NCBI GenBank assembly: GCA_964434385.1 | Contig: CAYSUW010000001.1 | Location: 186,001-250,000, forward strand | Source: GCA-002700125 sp964434385 | GTDB taxonomy: Bacteria; Chloroflexota; Dehalococcoidia; Lucifugimonadales; Lucifugimonadaceae | DNA length: 64,000 nucleotides | Direction: 5' to 3' | Part shown: positions 45,659-53,091 of the stretch, piece by piece | Numbering within the stretch: position 1 is the stretch's first letter | Layout of the letters: each line of letters begins with the position of its first letter | The notes under the pieces: generated by a model | Told to the model about the DNA's origin: nothing | Database searches by the model: none | The model's input: only the letters and a program-made list of their open reading frames with translations | Made by a program: the position numbers and the translations under genes

Positions 45659-47881
45659 TTATTGTTTTAAAACATTTCTAGGTTTTCCTGATTCTCCAGG
45701 ACCTACAACTCCTGCCTCTTCTAATTCATCCATTAGTCTTGCTGCTCTAGGATAACCTATCCTTAATCTTCTTTGAAGTAGTGATGTGGATAATTTTTTT
45801 TGATTAACTGCTAATTCTACAGCTTGTTGAAAGAGAGAGTCAGTTTTGTCAGTGAATTGTAGTGTGATATTTTCATCATTTGTCTCAGGTTCTAATTGAG
45901 GTAATTCAAAAGATGATTGGTTTTTCCAATGAGAAATAATTGAATTTATTTCTGATTCTGACAATAACCCTCCTTGAACTCGAATAGGTTTTGGTTGATC
46001 AACTGGCAAAAAGAGCATATCTCCTCTTCCTAATAATTTCTCTGCTCCCGGAGTGTCTATAACAGTTCTAGAATCAATCTGACTGGTGACACTAAAAGAT
46101 ATTCTACTTGGAAAATTTGCTTTTATTATTCCTGTGACTACATCTACAGAAGGGCGTTGTGTAGCCACTATAAGGTGTATTCCAGTTGCTCTTCCTAGTT
46201 GAGCTATACGCACCAATGATTTTTCAACCTCTCCAGCAGCACTTAACATTAGGTCAGCAAGTTCATCAACAATAATCACTAAATAAGGTAATTTTTTAGG
46301 TGATTTTTCATTGAATGTAGCAATGTTTTTACAATCAAGGGATTCTAAGGTTTTGAATCTGTCCATCATTTGATCTATTACTAATTTTAAAATTGAAACA
46401 GCTTTAGCAGAATCTACTATAGGGGCTGTGTATAAGTGAGGTATTCCTGTGTAAGGTGTAAGTTCTACTCTCTTTGGATCTATCATGATTATACGAAGTT
46501 CTGAAGGATCTCTAACCAGTAATAATCCACATATCATTGAATTTATACATACACTTTTTCCAGATCCTGTAGCTCCAGCTACTAGAAAATGAGGCATTTT
46601 TGTAAGGTCACAATAAATTGGATCCCCATTGCTTCCAATACCTAATGATAATGGAAGAGGATTATGTTTATTGAATGTGTTGAAAGTTTTTGTTTCCATT
46701 GTTGTTCTTAAATTAACAAGACTGGGATTATTATTAGGAACTTCTATTCCCACTAATGAAGTTCCAGGAACAGGAGCTTGGAATCTTAAATTTGGACTAG
46801 CCAAAGCTAAAGCTAGATCTTTTTCTCTTGATAATATTGTGTCAACTCTGACTCTAGTTCCTGAGATTTGTTCATTTTCGATTGATTCTTTATTACTGGA
46901 AGAAATTTTAGTTTTAGGTTTTTTCCCATAACCTGGTTCAAGTCCATACATAGTTACAGTAGGGCCAGGTTTTACTTGTCCTACTGTAACTTCTACTCCA
47001 TGTTCTTTTAATGTTGAAACAATTAATTTTTTAGTATTTTCCATTTCTTCATTAGATAAAGGACTTAAATCTGACTGATCTAGGATATCTATATTAGGAA
47101 GTATCCAACTTTTAGTATTTTCAGTGATAGGTTTGTTTATTTCAGATTCTTTTTTGGTAGAATTATTTAAATTTTCATTATCACTAACTTCATTTTCCTT
47201 AGGTTCATTTACAATATTTTCTTTCTCTAAACTTTCTTGAATTTCTGGGGCGCTATTTTTTTTGTTTCTAGAACTTAATAAGTTTGAAATCATAAAATAT
47301 ATTTTTTTAGTAAAGTCATATATTCTTTTAGAAATTATTGATAGTTGTTGAATTATAAATAACATTTTTTTAGGCCAACAGATCGAAAAACCAATTGTTA
47401 ACAAAATTAAAATTCTTAAAATTCCTTGAAATCTTAAGAAGATAAAGTTTTCCCAGTGCTCCCATTGATTTGGTTCTCTAGAAATAATGTCTCCCAATGT
47501 TCCACCAAGAGTGTCACCTAATTCAGAATTTGTTAATAAGTAATTACGCTCATTTTTAGAGAACCCATCTGATAGTTCAAGATCCAAAGGAGAATTAAAT
47601 AATCCTAGAAAACCTATACTTGCTAAAGTGACAAATGCTCCAAATACCCAATATTTCCAATATTCTGAAATTTTTTGAGGATTAAATAATATATTCAATA
47701 AGATAATTAAAGAATAAATATATATTAGGACACTTCCCCATCCCAAGAATCTAATAATTGATTTCCAAAAAAAATAACTTATTAACATGAGAGATAATAC
47801 TATTATTATGAATAGTATTATTTGAGGTTTCTTTCCAAAAATACTCTTTTGATTGGTTTTTGATTTTCTTTTGAGAGACAA
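45659..47881 (-). CDS. ftsK: DNA translocase FtsK/SpoIIIE
   Basis: Pumps chromosomal DNA through the closing septum. The 740-residue protein starts at TTG, with four membrane helices in about 20-175, an acidic Asn/Glu-rich linker (about 200-255), then the motor: alpha/beta region with VKPGPTVTMYGLEPG, Walker A AGATGSGKSVCINSMI near 435, Walker B YLVIIVDELADLM and RPSVDVVTGIIKANFPSRI. The gamma winged helix (LLQRRLRIGYPRAARLMDEL) reads KOPS-like DNA sites. It is followed by accDA and preceded by the split glycosylase gene. Confidence 0.96.
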   Translation of the reverse strand: MSLKRKSKTNQKSIFGKKPQIILFIIIVLSLMLISYFFWKSIIRFLGWGSVLIYIYSLIILLNILFNPQKISEYWKYWVFGAFVTLASIGFLGLFNSPLDLELSDGFSKNERNYLLTNSELGDTLGGTLGDIISREPNQWEHWENFIFLRFQGILRILILLTIGFSICWPKKMLFIIQQLSIISKRIYDFTKKIYFMISNLLSSRNKKNSAPEIQESLEKENIVNEPKENEVSDNENLNNSTKKESEINKPITENTKSWILPNIDILDQSDLSPLSNEEMENTKKLIVSTLKEHGVEVTVGQVKPGPTVTMYGLEPGYGKKPKTKISSSNKESIENEQISGTRVRVDTILSREKDLALALASPNLRFQAPVPGTSLVGIEVPNNNPSLVNLRTTMETKTFNTFNKHNPLPLSLGIGSNGDPIYCDLTKMPHFLVAGATGSGKSVCINSMICGLLLVRDPSELRIIMIDPKRVELTPYTGIPHLYTAPIVDSAKAVSILKLVIDQMMDRFKTLESLDCKNIATFNEKSPKKLPYLVIIVDELADLMLSAAGEVEKSLVRIAQLGRATGIHLIVATQRPSVDVVTGIIKANFPSRISFSVTSQIDSRTVIDTPGAEKLLGRGDMLFLPVDQPKPIRVQGGLLSESEINSIISHWKNQSSFELPQLEPETNDENITLQFTDKTDSLFQQAVELAVNQKKLSTSLLQRRLRIGYPRAARLMDELEEAGVVGPGESGKPRNVLKQ

Positions 47882-47969
47882 AACTAGTTTGTTTAAACTT
47901 TATTTATTCTGACTCTAGAATATTTGATGAGACAGGTCAATTAGTAAAATAATTGATTTTTTGCTATTT

Positions 47970-48371
47970 TCATTTTCTTAGTGAGTCAACTAGTAAATTT
48001 GGGATCATTTGAAAATCTTTTCTTAGAATTTCTGCGAATTTTGGGTTTCTTAAAGCTGCTGCAGGGTGATAAACAGGAAAGATGATTCTTTTACCCAATA
48101 TAATTTTTTGACCTCTTACAGATGAAATTGTTTCTGAAGGTAAAAAATATGATAGAGAATATCTTCCTAAAGTTACTATAACTCTTGGGTTGAAAATTTC
48201 AATTTGTTTATCTAGATAAGGTGAGCATGATTTTAATTCTAGTGGTAAAGGATCTCTATTATTAGGAGGTCGACATTTTATTATATTAGAAATAAAAATA
48301 TCTTTTCTGGAAATGGAAATCTCTTGTAGCAATTCATTTAACAATTTTCCTGCTCTGCCTACAAAAGGCAA
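47970..48371 (-). CDS. Uracil-DNA glycosylase (type 4/5), C-terminal part of a split gene
   Basis: This 133-residue frame starts inside the domain at PFVGRAGKLLNELL and contains IFISNIIKCRPPNNRDPLP, VIVTLGRYSLSYF and VYHPAAALRNP, the second half of the iron-sulfur uracil-DNA glycosylase family. Two of the four cluster cysteines are here (IIKC and KSC). The only start is a TTG at 48371 inside the upstream frame. The first half, ending ...GFHEDQEG, is in the neighbouring frame (48359-48547). Removing two C from GGCCCTTG restores the family's EGLPFVG. So this is one gene broken by a small indel or a sequence error. Confidence 0.8.
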   Translation of the reverse strand: MPFVGRAGKLLNELLQEISISRKDIFISNIIKCRPPNNRDPLPLELKSCSPYLDKQIEIFNPRVIVTLGRYSLSYFLPSETISSVRGQKIILGKRIIFPVYHPAAALRNPKFAEILRKDFQMIPNLLVDSLRK

Positions 48372-48547
48372 GGGCCTTCTTGATCTTCGTGAAAACCTGG
48401 TCCTTCTCCTATCATCATTAACCCTGATAGCGTGGTTCTATTCCCTGGCACTGCTTGGGTTCTTGTTTTATGAAGTTCGCATAACCTACAAGAACGAATT
48501 GTAGAATCCAAATGATTTATTTGGCTTATGATTTTTTTTGATGACAT
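48359..48547 (-). CDS. Uracil-DNA glycosylase (type 4/5), N-terminal part of a split gene
   Basis: A 62-residue frame with the opening of the family: CRLCELHKTRTQAVPG provides two iron-sulfur cysteines, and LMMIGEGPGFHEDQEG is the active-site loop with the conserved GExPG. It ends PCLL then TAG, exactly where relatives continue (R/L)PFVGRAG, found in the 47970-48371 frame. Together the halves give about 190 residues, a normal length. The family removes uracil from DNA. acpP lies 24 bases upstream. Confidence 0.8.
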   Translation of the reverse strand: MSSKKIISQINHLDSTIRSCRLCELHKTRTQAVPGNRTTLSGLMMIGEGPGFHEDQEGPCLL

Positions 48548-48571
48548 CCCTTAGGATTTTATTTATTGAGT

Positions 48572-48829
48572 TTAGTCAGAAAACCCTTGGTTTTCTAGGA
48601 AAGTTAGAGCATCAGATACTTTAATGATTTTTTCAGCCTCTTCATCATTAATTTCTAATGTTTCCTCATCTGTTGAAAATTCAGTCTCTATAGCCATTAT
48701 CATTTCAACTACATCTAAAGAATCAGCACCAAGATCATCTACGAAAGATGCATCTGGAATTACATCATCTTCTTCTACTGAAAGAGTTTCTACTATTATG
48801 TTTTTTAATCTTTCACTAACTGAAGCCAT
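48572..48829 (-). CDS. acpP: Acyl carrier protein
   Basis: Carries growing acyl chains on 4'-phosphopantetheine. The 85-residue acidic protein has the attachment Ser37 in DDLGADSLDVVEM and the usual helix I (VSERLKNIIVETLSVEED). ATTACTCC on the plus strand gives a good GGAG ribosome site ahead of the ATG. It lies 11 bases after nusB in the rpmF-fabD run and supplies the substrate for FabD. Confidence 0.97.
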   Translation of the reverse strand: MASVSERLKNIIVETLSVEEDDVIPDASFVDDLGADSLDVVEMIMAIETEFSTDEETLEINDEEAEKIIKVSDALTFLENQGFSD

Positions 48830-48840
48830 TATTACTCCTT

Positions 48841-49434
48841 TTACTGAGATTTACTTTTTTCTTTAATAAAACTTTTCAGAACACCTTTTATAAATCTGTC
48901 TGAATTTTCTCCACCAAAAATAAATCCCAATTTAGAAAATTCTTCTATTAGAGAATTTATTTTTGTGGAGTCATTAAATATTTCTACTATTTCAATTAAT
49001 CCTAGTCTTAATATATTTCTATCTATTACAGCTATTTGAAAAGTTGGAAATTCAGTAGCTAAGGTTTGAATTTTCATGTCTAGAGTTTTTAAATTTCCCA
49101 TTATTTTTTTTAAGTAGTTTAAAATATCAGATAATGTCTCTGATTCTAAATTATGATTATTAGAAATTCTTTGTATTACTTTTTCGTAATCATTTCTATT
49201 TAAATCGATTTCAAACAAGGATTGTAAAATGATTACTCGATTTATTTGGTTTTTATCAGATGGGAATTGTAATTTTTTTTCATTGACTTGAATAACAGAA
49301 TATTCATCAAAGTCACCTTCTACCATAACATTAAGAACATCTTTTTTTTGGTCACTATCTATAAAAATTTTATTTTTTACGTTAGTAGAATGGTTAGGAG
49401 CATTTTTTATTATTTTTTGAGAAATTGATGTCAT
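48841..49434 (-). CDS. nusB: Transcription antitermination factor NusB
   Basis: An all-helical factor that with NusE helps rRNA antitermination. The NusB core spans about 63-190: RVIILQSLFEIDLN matches the ARxxALQxLYxxD opening, AVIDRNILRLGLIEIVEI is the central signature, and SDRFIKGVL is the closing helix motif. About 60 extra residues precede it, partly Lys/Asn-rich, with VLNVMVEGDFDEYSVIQV looking beta-forming; they are unusual for the family. It overlaps fabD by 4 bases and lies before acpP, an uncommon position within a fatty-acid gene run. Confidence 0.82.
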   Translation of the reverse strand: MTSISQKIIKNAPNHSTNVKNKIFIDSDQKKDVLNVMVEGDFDEYSVIQVNEKKLQFPSDKNQINRVIILQSLFEIDLNRNDYEKVIQRISNNHNLESETLSDILNYLKKIMGNLKTLDMKIQTLATEFPTFQIAVIDRNILRLGLIEIVEIFNDSTKINSLIEEFSKLGFIFGGENSDRFIKGVLKSFIKEKSKSQ

Positions 49435-50381
49435 AATTCTTGTTTAACGATTTCATTAGCAGAGTCATAATCACTTACATTCATAAGTTCATATTCACCA
49501 GGAAGTCTTTTTATAAAGTTCGTTAATACTTTGCCTGGACCAATTTCAATAAATGTATTACAACCTTTGCCTATCAAATAATCTAATGTTTTAGACCATT
49601 GTACGCAAGATTTCATTTGATTAATTAATTCTTCTTTTAACTCGATTCCAGTTTCAATAGGTTTGGCTTTCACATTACTAATTATTGGAAATTTGGGATT
49701 GGTAAAATTTAATGAATCTAACATTTCAGTTAGACCATCTACAGCTGGTTGCATCAACTCTGAATGGAAAGCTCCAGAAACCGGGAGATTGATTATTCTT
49801 TTAGCTCCTCTAGCATTTAGTAAATCTACTGCTCTAGCTAAACTCATATGATCCCCGCTGATAACAATCTGAGAAACAGTATTAATATTAGAAGTGTAAG
49901 TTCCAGTTTCTCTACATACTTCTTCTACTGTAAATTCATCAACACCTATTATAGCTATCATGCTTCCAGGGTTTTGCTCGCATGCTAGTTGCATTAATCT
50001 CCCTCTTTCTACAACTAATTTTATCGTTTCTTCTATTGACAGGGCCCCTGAAGCTGCTAATGAAGTATATTCTCCAAGGCTATGACCAGCAGTAAAATGA
50101 ATATTGAAAGACTCTTCAGTTAATTCTTTTAAATAGGCTAGACATGCTAATGAAGTAGCTGTTATTGCAGGCTGAGCATTGCTGGTTTCATTAAGTTCTT
50201 CTTGTGTTCCATTAAATATAATTTTGGTTAAATCTCTTCCGAGAGATTCGTTTACTTGCTCGTAAACATCTTTAGCAGATTTACTTTTTTTCAGTAAATC
50301 CTTTCCCATGCCCACAAATTGGGATCCTTGCCCCGGAAAGAGCAATACAGGATTTGATTTAGTAATAACTTTATAAGTCAT
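49431..50381 (-). CDS. fabD: Malonyl-CoA:ACP transacylase
   Basis: Loads malonate onto acyl carrier protein for fatty-acid elongation. The 316-residue protein has LLFPGQGSQFVGMGKDLL, the nucleophile Ser101 in AGHSLGEYTSLAASGAL, the Arg near 130 in VVERGRLMQ, and the catalytic His in VSGAFHSELMQP near 205. Its ATG directly follows the rpmF stop, and its end overlaps nusB by 4 bases. plsX and fabH, which often lie between rpmF and fabD, are absent here. Confidence 0.97.
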   Translation of the reverse strand: MTYKVITKSNPVLLFPGQGSQFVGMGKDLLKKSKSAKDVYEQVNESLGRDLTKIIFNGTQEELNETSNAQPAITATSLACLAYLKELTEESFNIHFTAGHSLGEYTSLAASGALSIEETIKLVVERGRLMQLACEQNPGSMIAIIGVDEFTVEEVCRETGTYTSNINTVSQIVISGDHMSLARAVDLLNARGAKRIINLPVSGAFHSELMQPAVDGLTEMLDSLNFTNPKFPIISNVKAKPIETGIELKEELINQMKSCVQWSKTLDYLIGKGCNTFIEIGPGKVLTNFIKRLPGEYELMNVSDYDSANEIVKQEL

Positions 50382-50594
50382 CTAAGATTCTACCTCACTA
50401 GAAGTTGGACTTACTTTATTTATTACTCCGATATATCTTCCTCTGTAATGACCGCAACTAGAACAAGCTCTATGAGGCAGTGTTTTCTCAGGACAAGCTG
50501 GGCATTTGATCAGGTTGATTTTTGTTAAACTTTGATGTGTTCTCTTTTTTCTCGTTCTTGACCGAGAATGTTTCTTTTTAGGTAATGGTGCCAT
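50382..50594 (-). CDS. rpmF: Ribosomal protein bL32
   Basis: A 70-residue ribosomal protein with a Cys4 zinc site. PLPKKKHSRSRTRKKRTHQ is the bL32 N-terminus; CPAC and CSSCGHYRGR are the zinc cysteines and the conserved YRGR. It is the first gene of the rpmF-fabD-nusB-acpP run, consistent with the widespread rpmF-fab linkage. The transcript starts at the promoter at 50630-50658, over a palindrome. Confidence 0.96.
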   Translation of the reverse strand: MAPLPKKKHSRSRTRKKRTHQSLTKINLIKCPACPEKTLPHRACSSCGHYRGRYIGVINKVSPTSSEVES

Positions 50595-50610
50595 AATTTA
50601 TTTAATTCAA

Positions 50611-50626
50611 TTCGTATTAATACGAA
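50611..50626. promoter_or_regulatory. Perfect 16-bp palindrome over the rpmF-fabD start site
   Basis: TTCGTATTAATACGAA is fully self-complementary, with an outer AATTC/GAATT pair further out. It begins 3 bases after the -10 box at 50630-50635 and covers the predicted start near 50623, the classic place for a repressor operator. In RNA it would also form a hairpin just ahead of rpmF. A regulator of fatty-acid synthesis is the natural candidate, but none is identified here. Confidence 0.6.
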
Positions 50627-50629
50627 GGA

Positions 50630-50658
50630 ATTATCGGTGTAAATGATTTTTTTTTCAA
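50630..50658 (-). promoter_or_regulatory. Promoter of the rpmF-fabD-nusB-acpP run
   Basis: TTGAAA (50653-50658) and GATAAT (50630-50635) are 17 bases apart on the minus strand, about 36 bases before the rpmF start codon. Confidence 0.72.
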
Positions 50659-50718
50659 GTGATTTTTTATGCTTTATATTACAGATACTAAAATCAGAGT
50701 AATATAATATTAAAATTC

Positions 50719-50812
50719 TAGATAATTTTATCTAATTTTGTGTTTTTATAACAAAGTGACTTTGTGGTGTAGGTTTTTATTCAAATAGTTGGATACTATT
50801 TTTATAAACCTA
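50719..50812. repeat. Cluster of three inverted repeats upstream of ruvC
   Basis: TAGATAA-TT-TTATCTA (50719-50734), ACAAAG-TGA-CTTTGT (50751-50765) and a nested pair, TAGGTTT (50770-50776) with AAACCTA (50806-50812) around AAATAGT/ACTATTT (50783-50789 and 50795-50801). They fill the middle of the gap between divergent rpmF and ruvC. They could be operators for ruvCAB, for example a damage-response repressor, or a structured leader. None matches a LexA box I know. Confidence 0.5.
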
Positions 50813-50854
50813 GAAATATATTGATTATATAATTCTAGATTAATAGGTGTATAA

Positions 50855-51349
50855 ATGAAGAATCGAGTAATAGGTATAGATCCCGGACTATCTAATACTG
50901 GCTATGGGGTTCTGGATTTTGATAGAGATCAAATTACTGCTTTGGAAGGTGGAGTTTGTAAGACTGTGGTATCTGATAATTTAGAAATCCGGCTTAAATC
51001 TATTTTTGATGATCTCAGAGAGGTTGTAATTGAGTATAAACCAAAAGTTATGGCTGTCGAAGATTTACATTCTAGGTATCGTAATTTAAAAACAGCTATA
51101 ATTATGGGGCATGCTAGAGGGGTAGTCTGTTTAGTAGCTTCACAATTCGAAATACCTGTTTTTAATTATCAGCCAACTCAGATAAAAAATATTGTAACTG
51201 GATCAGGAAGAGCTGATAAAATTCAAATACAGAGATCAGTAGCAAGATTATTAAGTTTAAATTTTAAAAGTTTTAATGAACATGTAGCAGATGCTTATGC
51301 TGCTGCGATATGTTATTCAATGATGTCGAATAATGTATCCTATGAATGA
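50855..51349 (+). CDS. ruvC: Holliday junction endonuclease RuvC
   Basis: Cuts Holliday junctions symmetrically. The 164-residue RNase H-fold enzyme keeps its acidic residues: GIDPGLSNTGYG (Asp7), AVEDLHSRYRN (Glu near 68) and the C-terminal HVADAYAAAIC (Asp near 144). NYQPTQIKNIVTGSGRADKIQI is the DNA-contact segment. It heads ruvC-ruvA-ruvB. Confidence 0.97.
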   Translation: MKNRVIGIDPGLSNTGYGVLDFDRDQITALEGGVCKTVVSDNLEIRLKSIFDDLREVVIEYKPKVMAVEDLHSRYRNLKTAIIMGHARGVVCLVASQFEIPVFNYQPTQIKNIVTGSGRADKIQIQRSVARLLSLNFKSFNEHVADAYAAAICYSMMSNNVSYE

Positions 51350-51363
51350 AGGTAGGTTAATAA

Positions 51364-52014
51364 TTGATTAGTTTTTTGAAAGGTTCTTTAAGGAAATTAC
51401 CACTTGGTAACTCTAAGTTAGAAATATTTGTTAGCGGAATAGGGTATGAAGTTCTTTTACCTGTGTTTGTTTTTGAATCTCTTCACGTGAAACAATTACA
51501 ACTAGGTGATGAAATTGAATTAGAAATTTATTATCATTCAACTGAAAGAAGCCCAAAACCAATATTAGTAGGATTTAATTCTATTCAAGAGAAGAATTTT
51601 TTTGAACAAATTATTCAAGTAGAAGGAGTTGGCCCACAAAAAGCCGTAGGAGCCTTGATTTTCCCTATTCATGTGGTTGCTCGAGCAATAGAAACTGAAG
51701 ATGTACATACTCTTACTCAAATGCCAGGAATAGGGGCTAGAGCTGCACAAAAAATGATTGCAACTCTTAAAGGAAAAGTAGCTGATTCTACTTCTTCTCT
51801 TATAGAAGGTCGTATTGAAAAATCTGATACTGATATAGATAAAAAGTTAAACCTAAGAAAAGAAGCTTCCAGTATCCTTGTTAATTTAGGATACAAAGAG
51901 CAAGAGGCAATTCGTAGTATAAATGATGCAACAGAAAATAATTCTGATTTAGAAAATGATTTAGAAGCATTGATAAGAGAAATTTTTAAGAAAAAACAAG
52001 ATATTAACAATTAA
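51364..52014 (+). CDS. ruvA: Holliday junction helicase subunit RuvA
   Basis: Tetramer that holds the four-way junction and recruits RuvB. The 216-residue protein begins at TTG with the OB fold (MISFLKGSLRKL, FVSGIGYEVLLPV). The helix-hairpin-helix pair is VEGVGPQKAVGALI and MPGIGARAAQKMIATLKGK, and the C-terminal RuvB-binding domain has ASSILVNLGYKEQEAIRSI. It lies 14 bases after ruvC and 12 before ruvB. Confidence 0.96.
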   Translation: MISFLKGSLRKLPLGNSKLEIFVSGIGYEVLLPVFVFESLHVKQLQLGDEIELEIYYHSTERSPKPILVGFNSIQEKNFFEQIIQVEGVGPQKAVGALIFPIHVVARAIETEDVHTLTQMPGIGARAAQKMIATLKGKVADSTSSLIEGRIEKSDTDIDKKLNLRKEASSILVNLGYKEQEAIRSINDATENNSDLENDLEALIREIFKKKQDINN

Positions 52015-52026
52015 TCTAGGTGAGTT

Positions 52027-53091
52027 TTGGCAAGAGAAGAAATAATAAAAAATTCTAATTCTGAAGGTTTAGAAATTCAAGAAGATTTAGAAGTGAATAA
52101 AGAAGAAGATCTTTATCAATCTATAAATTTGAGACCAAAAAATTTATTAGAATATGTAGGTCAGAAATCTGTGGTGAATAGTTTAGAGACAGCTATGAAA
52201 GCTGCTAGTAACAGGAAAGAACCTTTGGAGCATGTGCTTTTTCATGGACCTCCTGGTTTAGGGAAAACTACACTTGCACATGTAATAGCAACGGAATCCG
52301 GGTATAAAATTATTCATACTTCTGGCCCTAGTTTAGAGAGACCAGCTGATATGGTAGGTTTATTGTCTAATCTTAATTTTGGAGATGTTCTTTTTATAGA
52401 TGAAATTCATCGTATTTCAAAAGGAGTGGAAGAATATATGTATTCTGCCATGGAAGATTTTAAAGTGGATTTTATAACTGGTTCTGGGACATTTGCGAAG
52501 AGTCTTTCTTTTCCATTACAGAGATTTACTTTAGTTGGTGCTACAACACGTGCAGGCATGTTGTCTTCTCCGCTTAGAGATAGATTTGGGTTAACTTATC
52601 ATGTAGATTATTATTCTCCGAAAGAACTAAGTAATGTGATTAAGAGGTCCTCAGAATTATTAGGTATAAAGATTTCAGATGAAGGATCATATGAAATAGC
52701 AAATAGATCGAGAGGAACCCCTAGAATTGCTAATAGATTGTTAAGAAGAGTTCGAGATTATTCAGAAGTACATGAAACAGGAAATATTGATAAAAATATC
52801 TCACAAAAAGCTTTGAAATCTGAAGGTGTTGATGAATTGGGATTAGATAGGTTAGACAGAGAATATTTGAAAACTTTGTTAGTTAATTATAAAGGAGGGC
52901 CAGCAGGTATAGAAGCTTTGGCCGCAACTATAAATGAAGAATCTCAAACATTAATGGATGTAGTAGAACCATTTCTTCTTAAGATTGGATTTGTTGTTAG
53001 GACTCCTTCAGGTAGAAAAGCAACTGAAAAAGCTTACTCATATTTAAATGTTGATAAAACTAGAAAATCTGACCAAGCTCAGCTTTTTTAA
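52027..53091 (+). CDS. ruvB: Holliday junction helicase subunit RuvB
   Basis: Hexameric AAA motor for branch migration. The 354-residue protein has Walker A HGPPGLGKTTLAHVIA, Walker B VLFIDEIHRI, sensor 1 LVGATTRAGMLSSPLRDRFG and the C-terminal winged helix (GLDRLDREYLKTLL, VEPFLLKIGFV). An acidic N-terminal tail of about 25 residues precedes the core. The start is TTG. Its last 4 bases overlap the end of the convergent ABC gene. Confidence 0.97.
   Translation: MAREEIIKNSNSEGLEIQEDLEVNKEEDLYQSINLRPKNLLEYVGQKSVVNSLETAMKAASNRKEPLEHVLFHGPPGLGKTTLAHVIATESGYKIIHTSGPSLERPADMVGLLSNLNFGDVLFIDEIHRISKGVEEYMYSAMEDFKVDFITGSGTFAKSLSFPLQRFTLVGATTRAGMLSSPLRDRFGLTYHVDYYSPKELSNVIKRSSELLGIKISDEGSYEIANRSRGTPRIANRLLRRVRDYSEVHETGNIDKNISQKALKSEGVDELGLDRLDREYLKTLLVNYKGGPAGIEALAATINEESQTLMDVVEPFLLKIGFVVRTPSGRKATEKAYSYLNVDKTRKSDQAQLF

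Noticed and set aside
48359..48371. Programmed -1 frameshift in the glycosylase gene
   Set aside because: The junction has no X-XXY-YYZ slippery heptamer in the reading frame, so an indel or sequence error is simpler.
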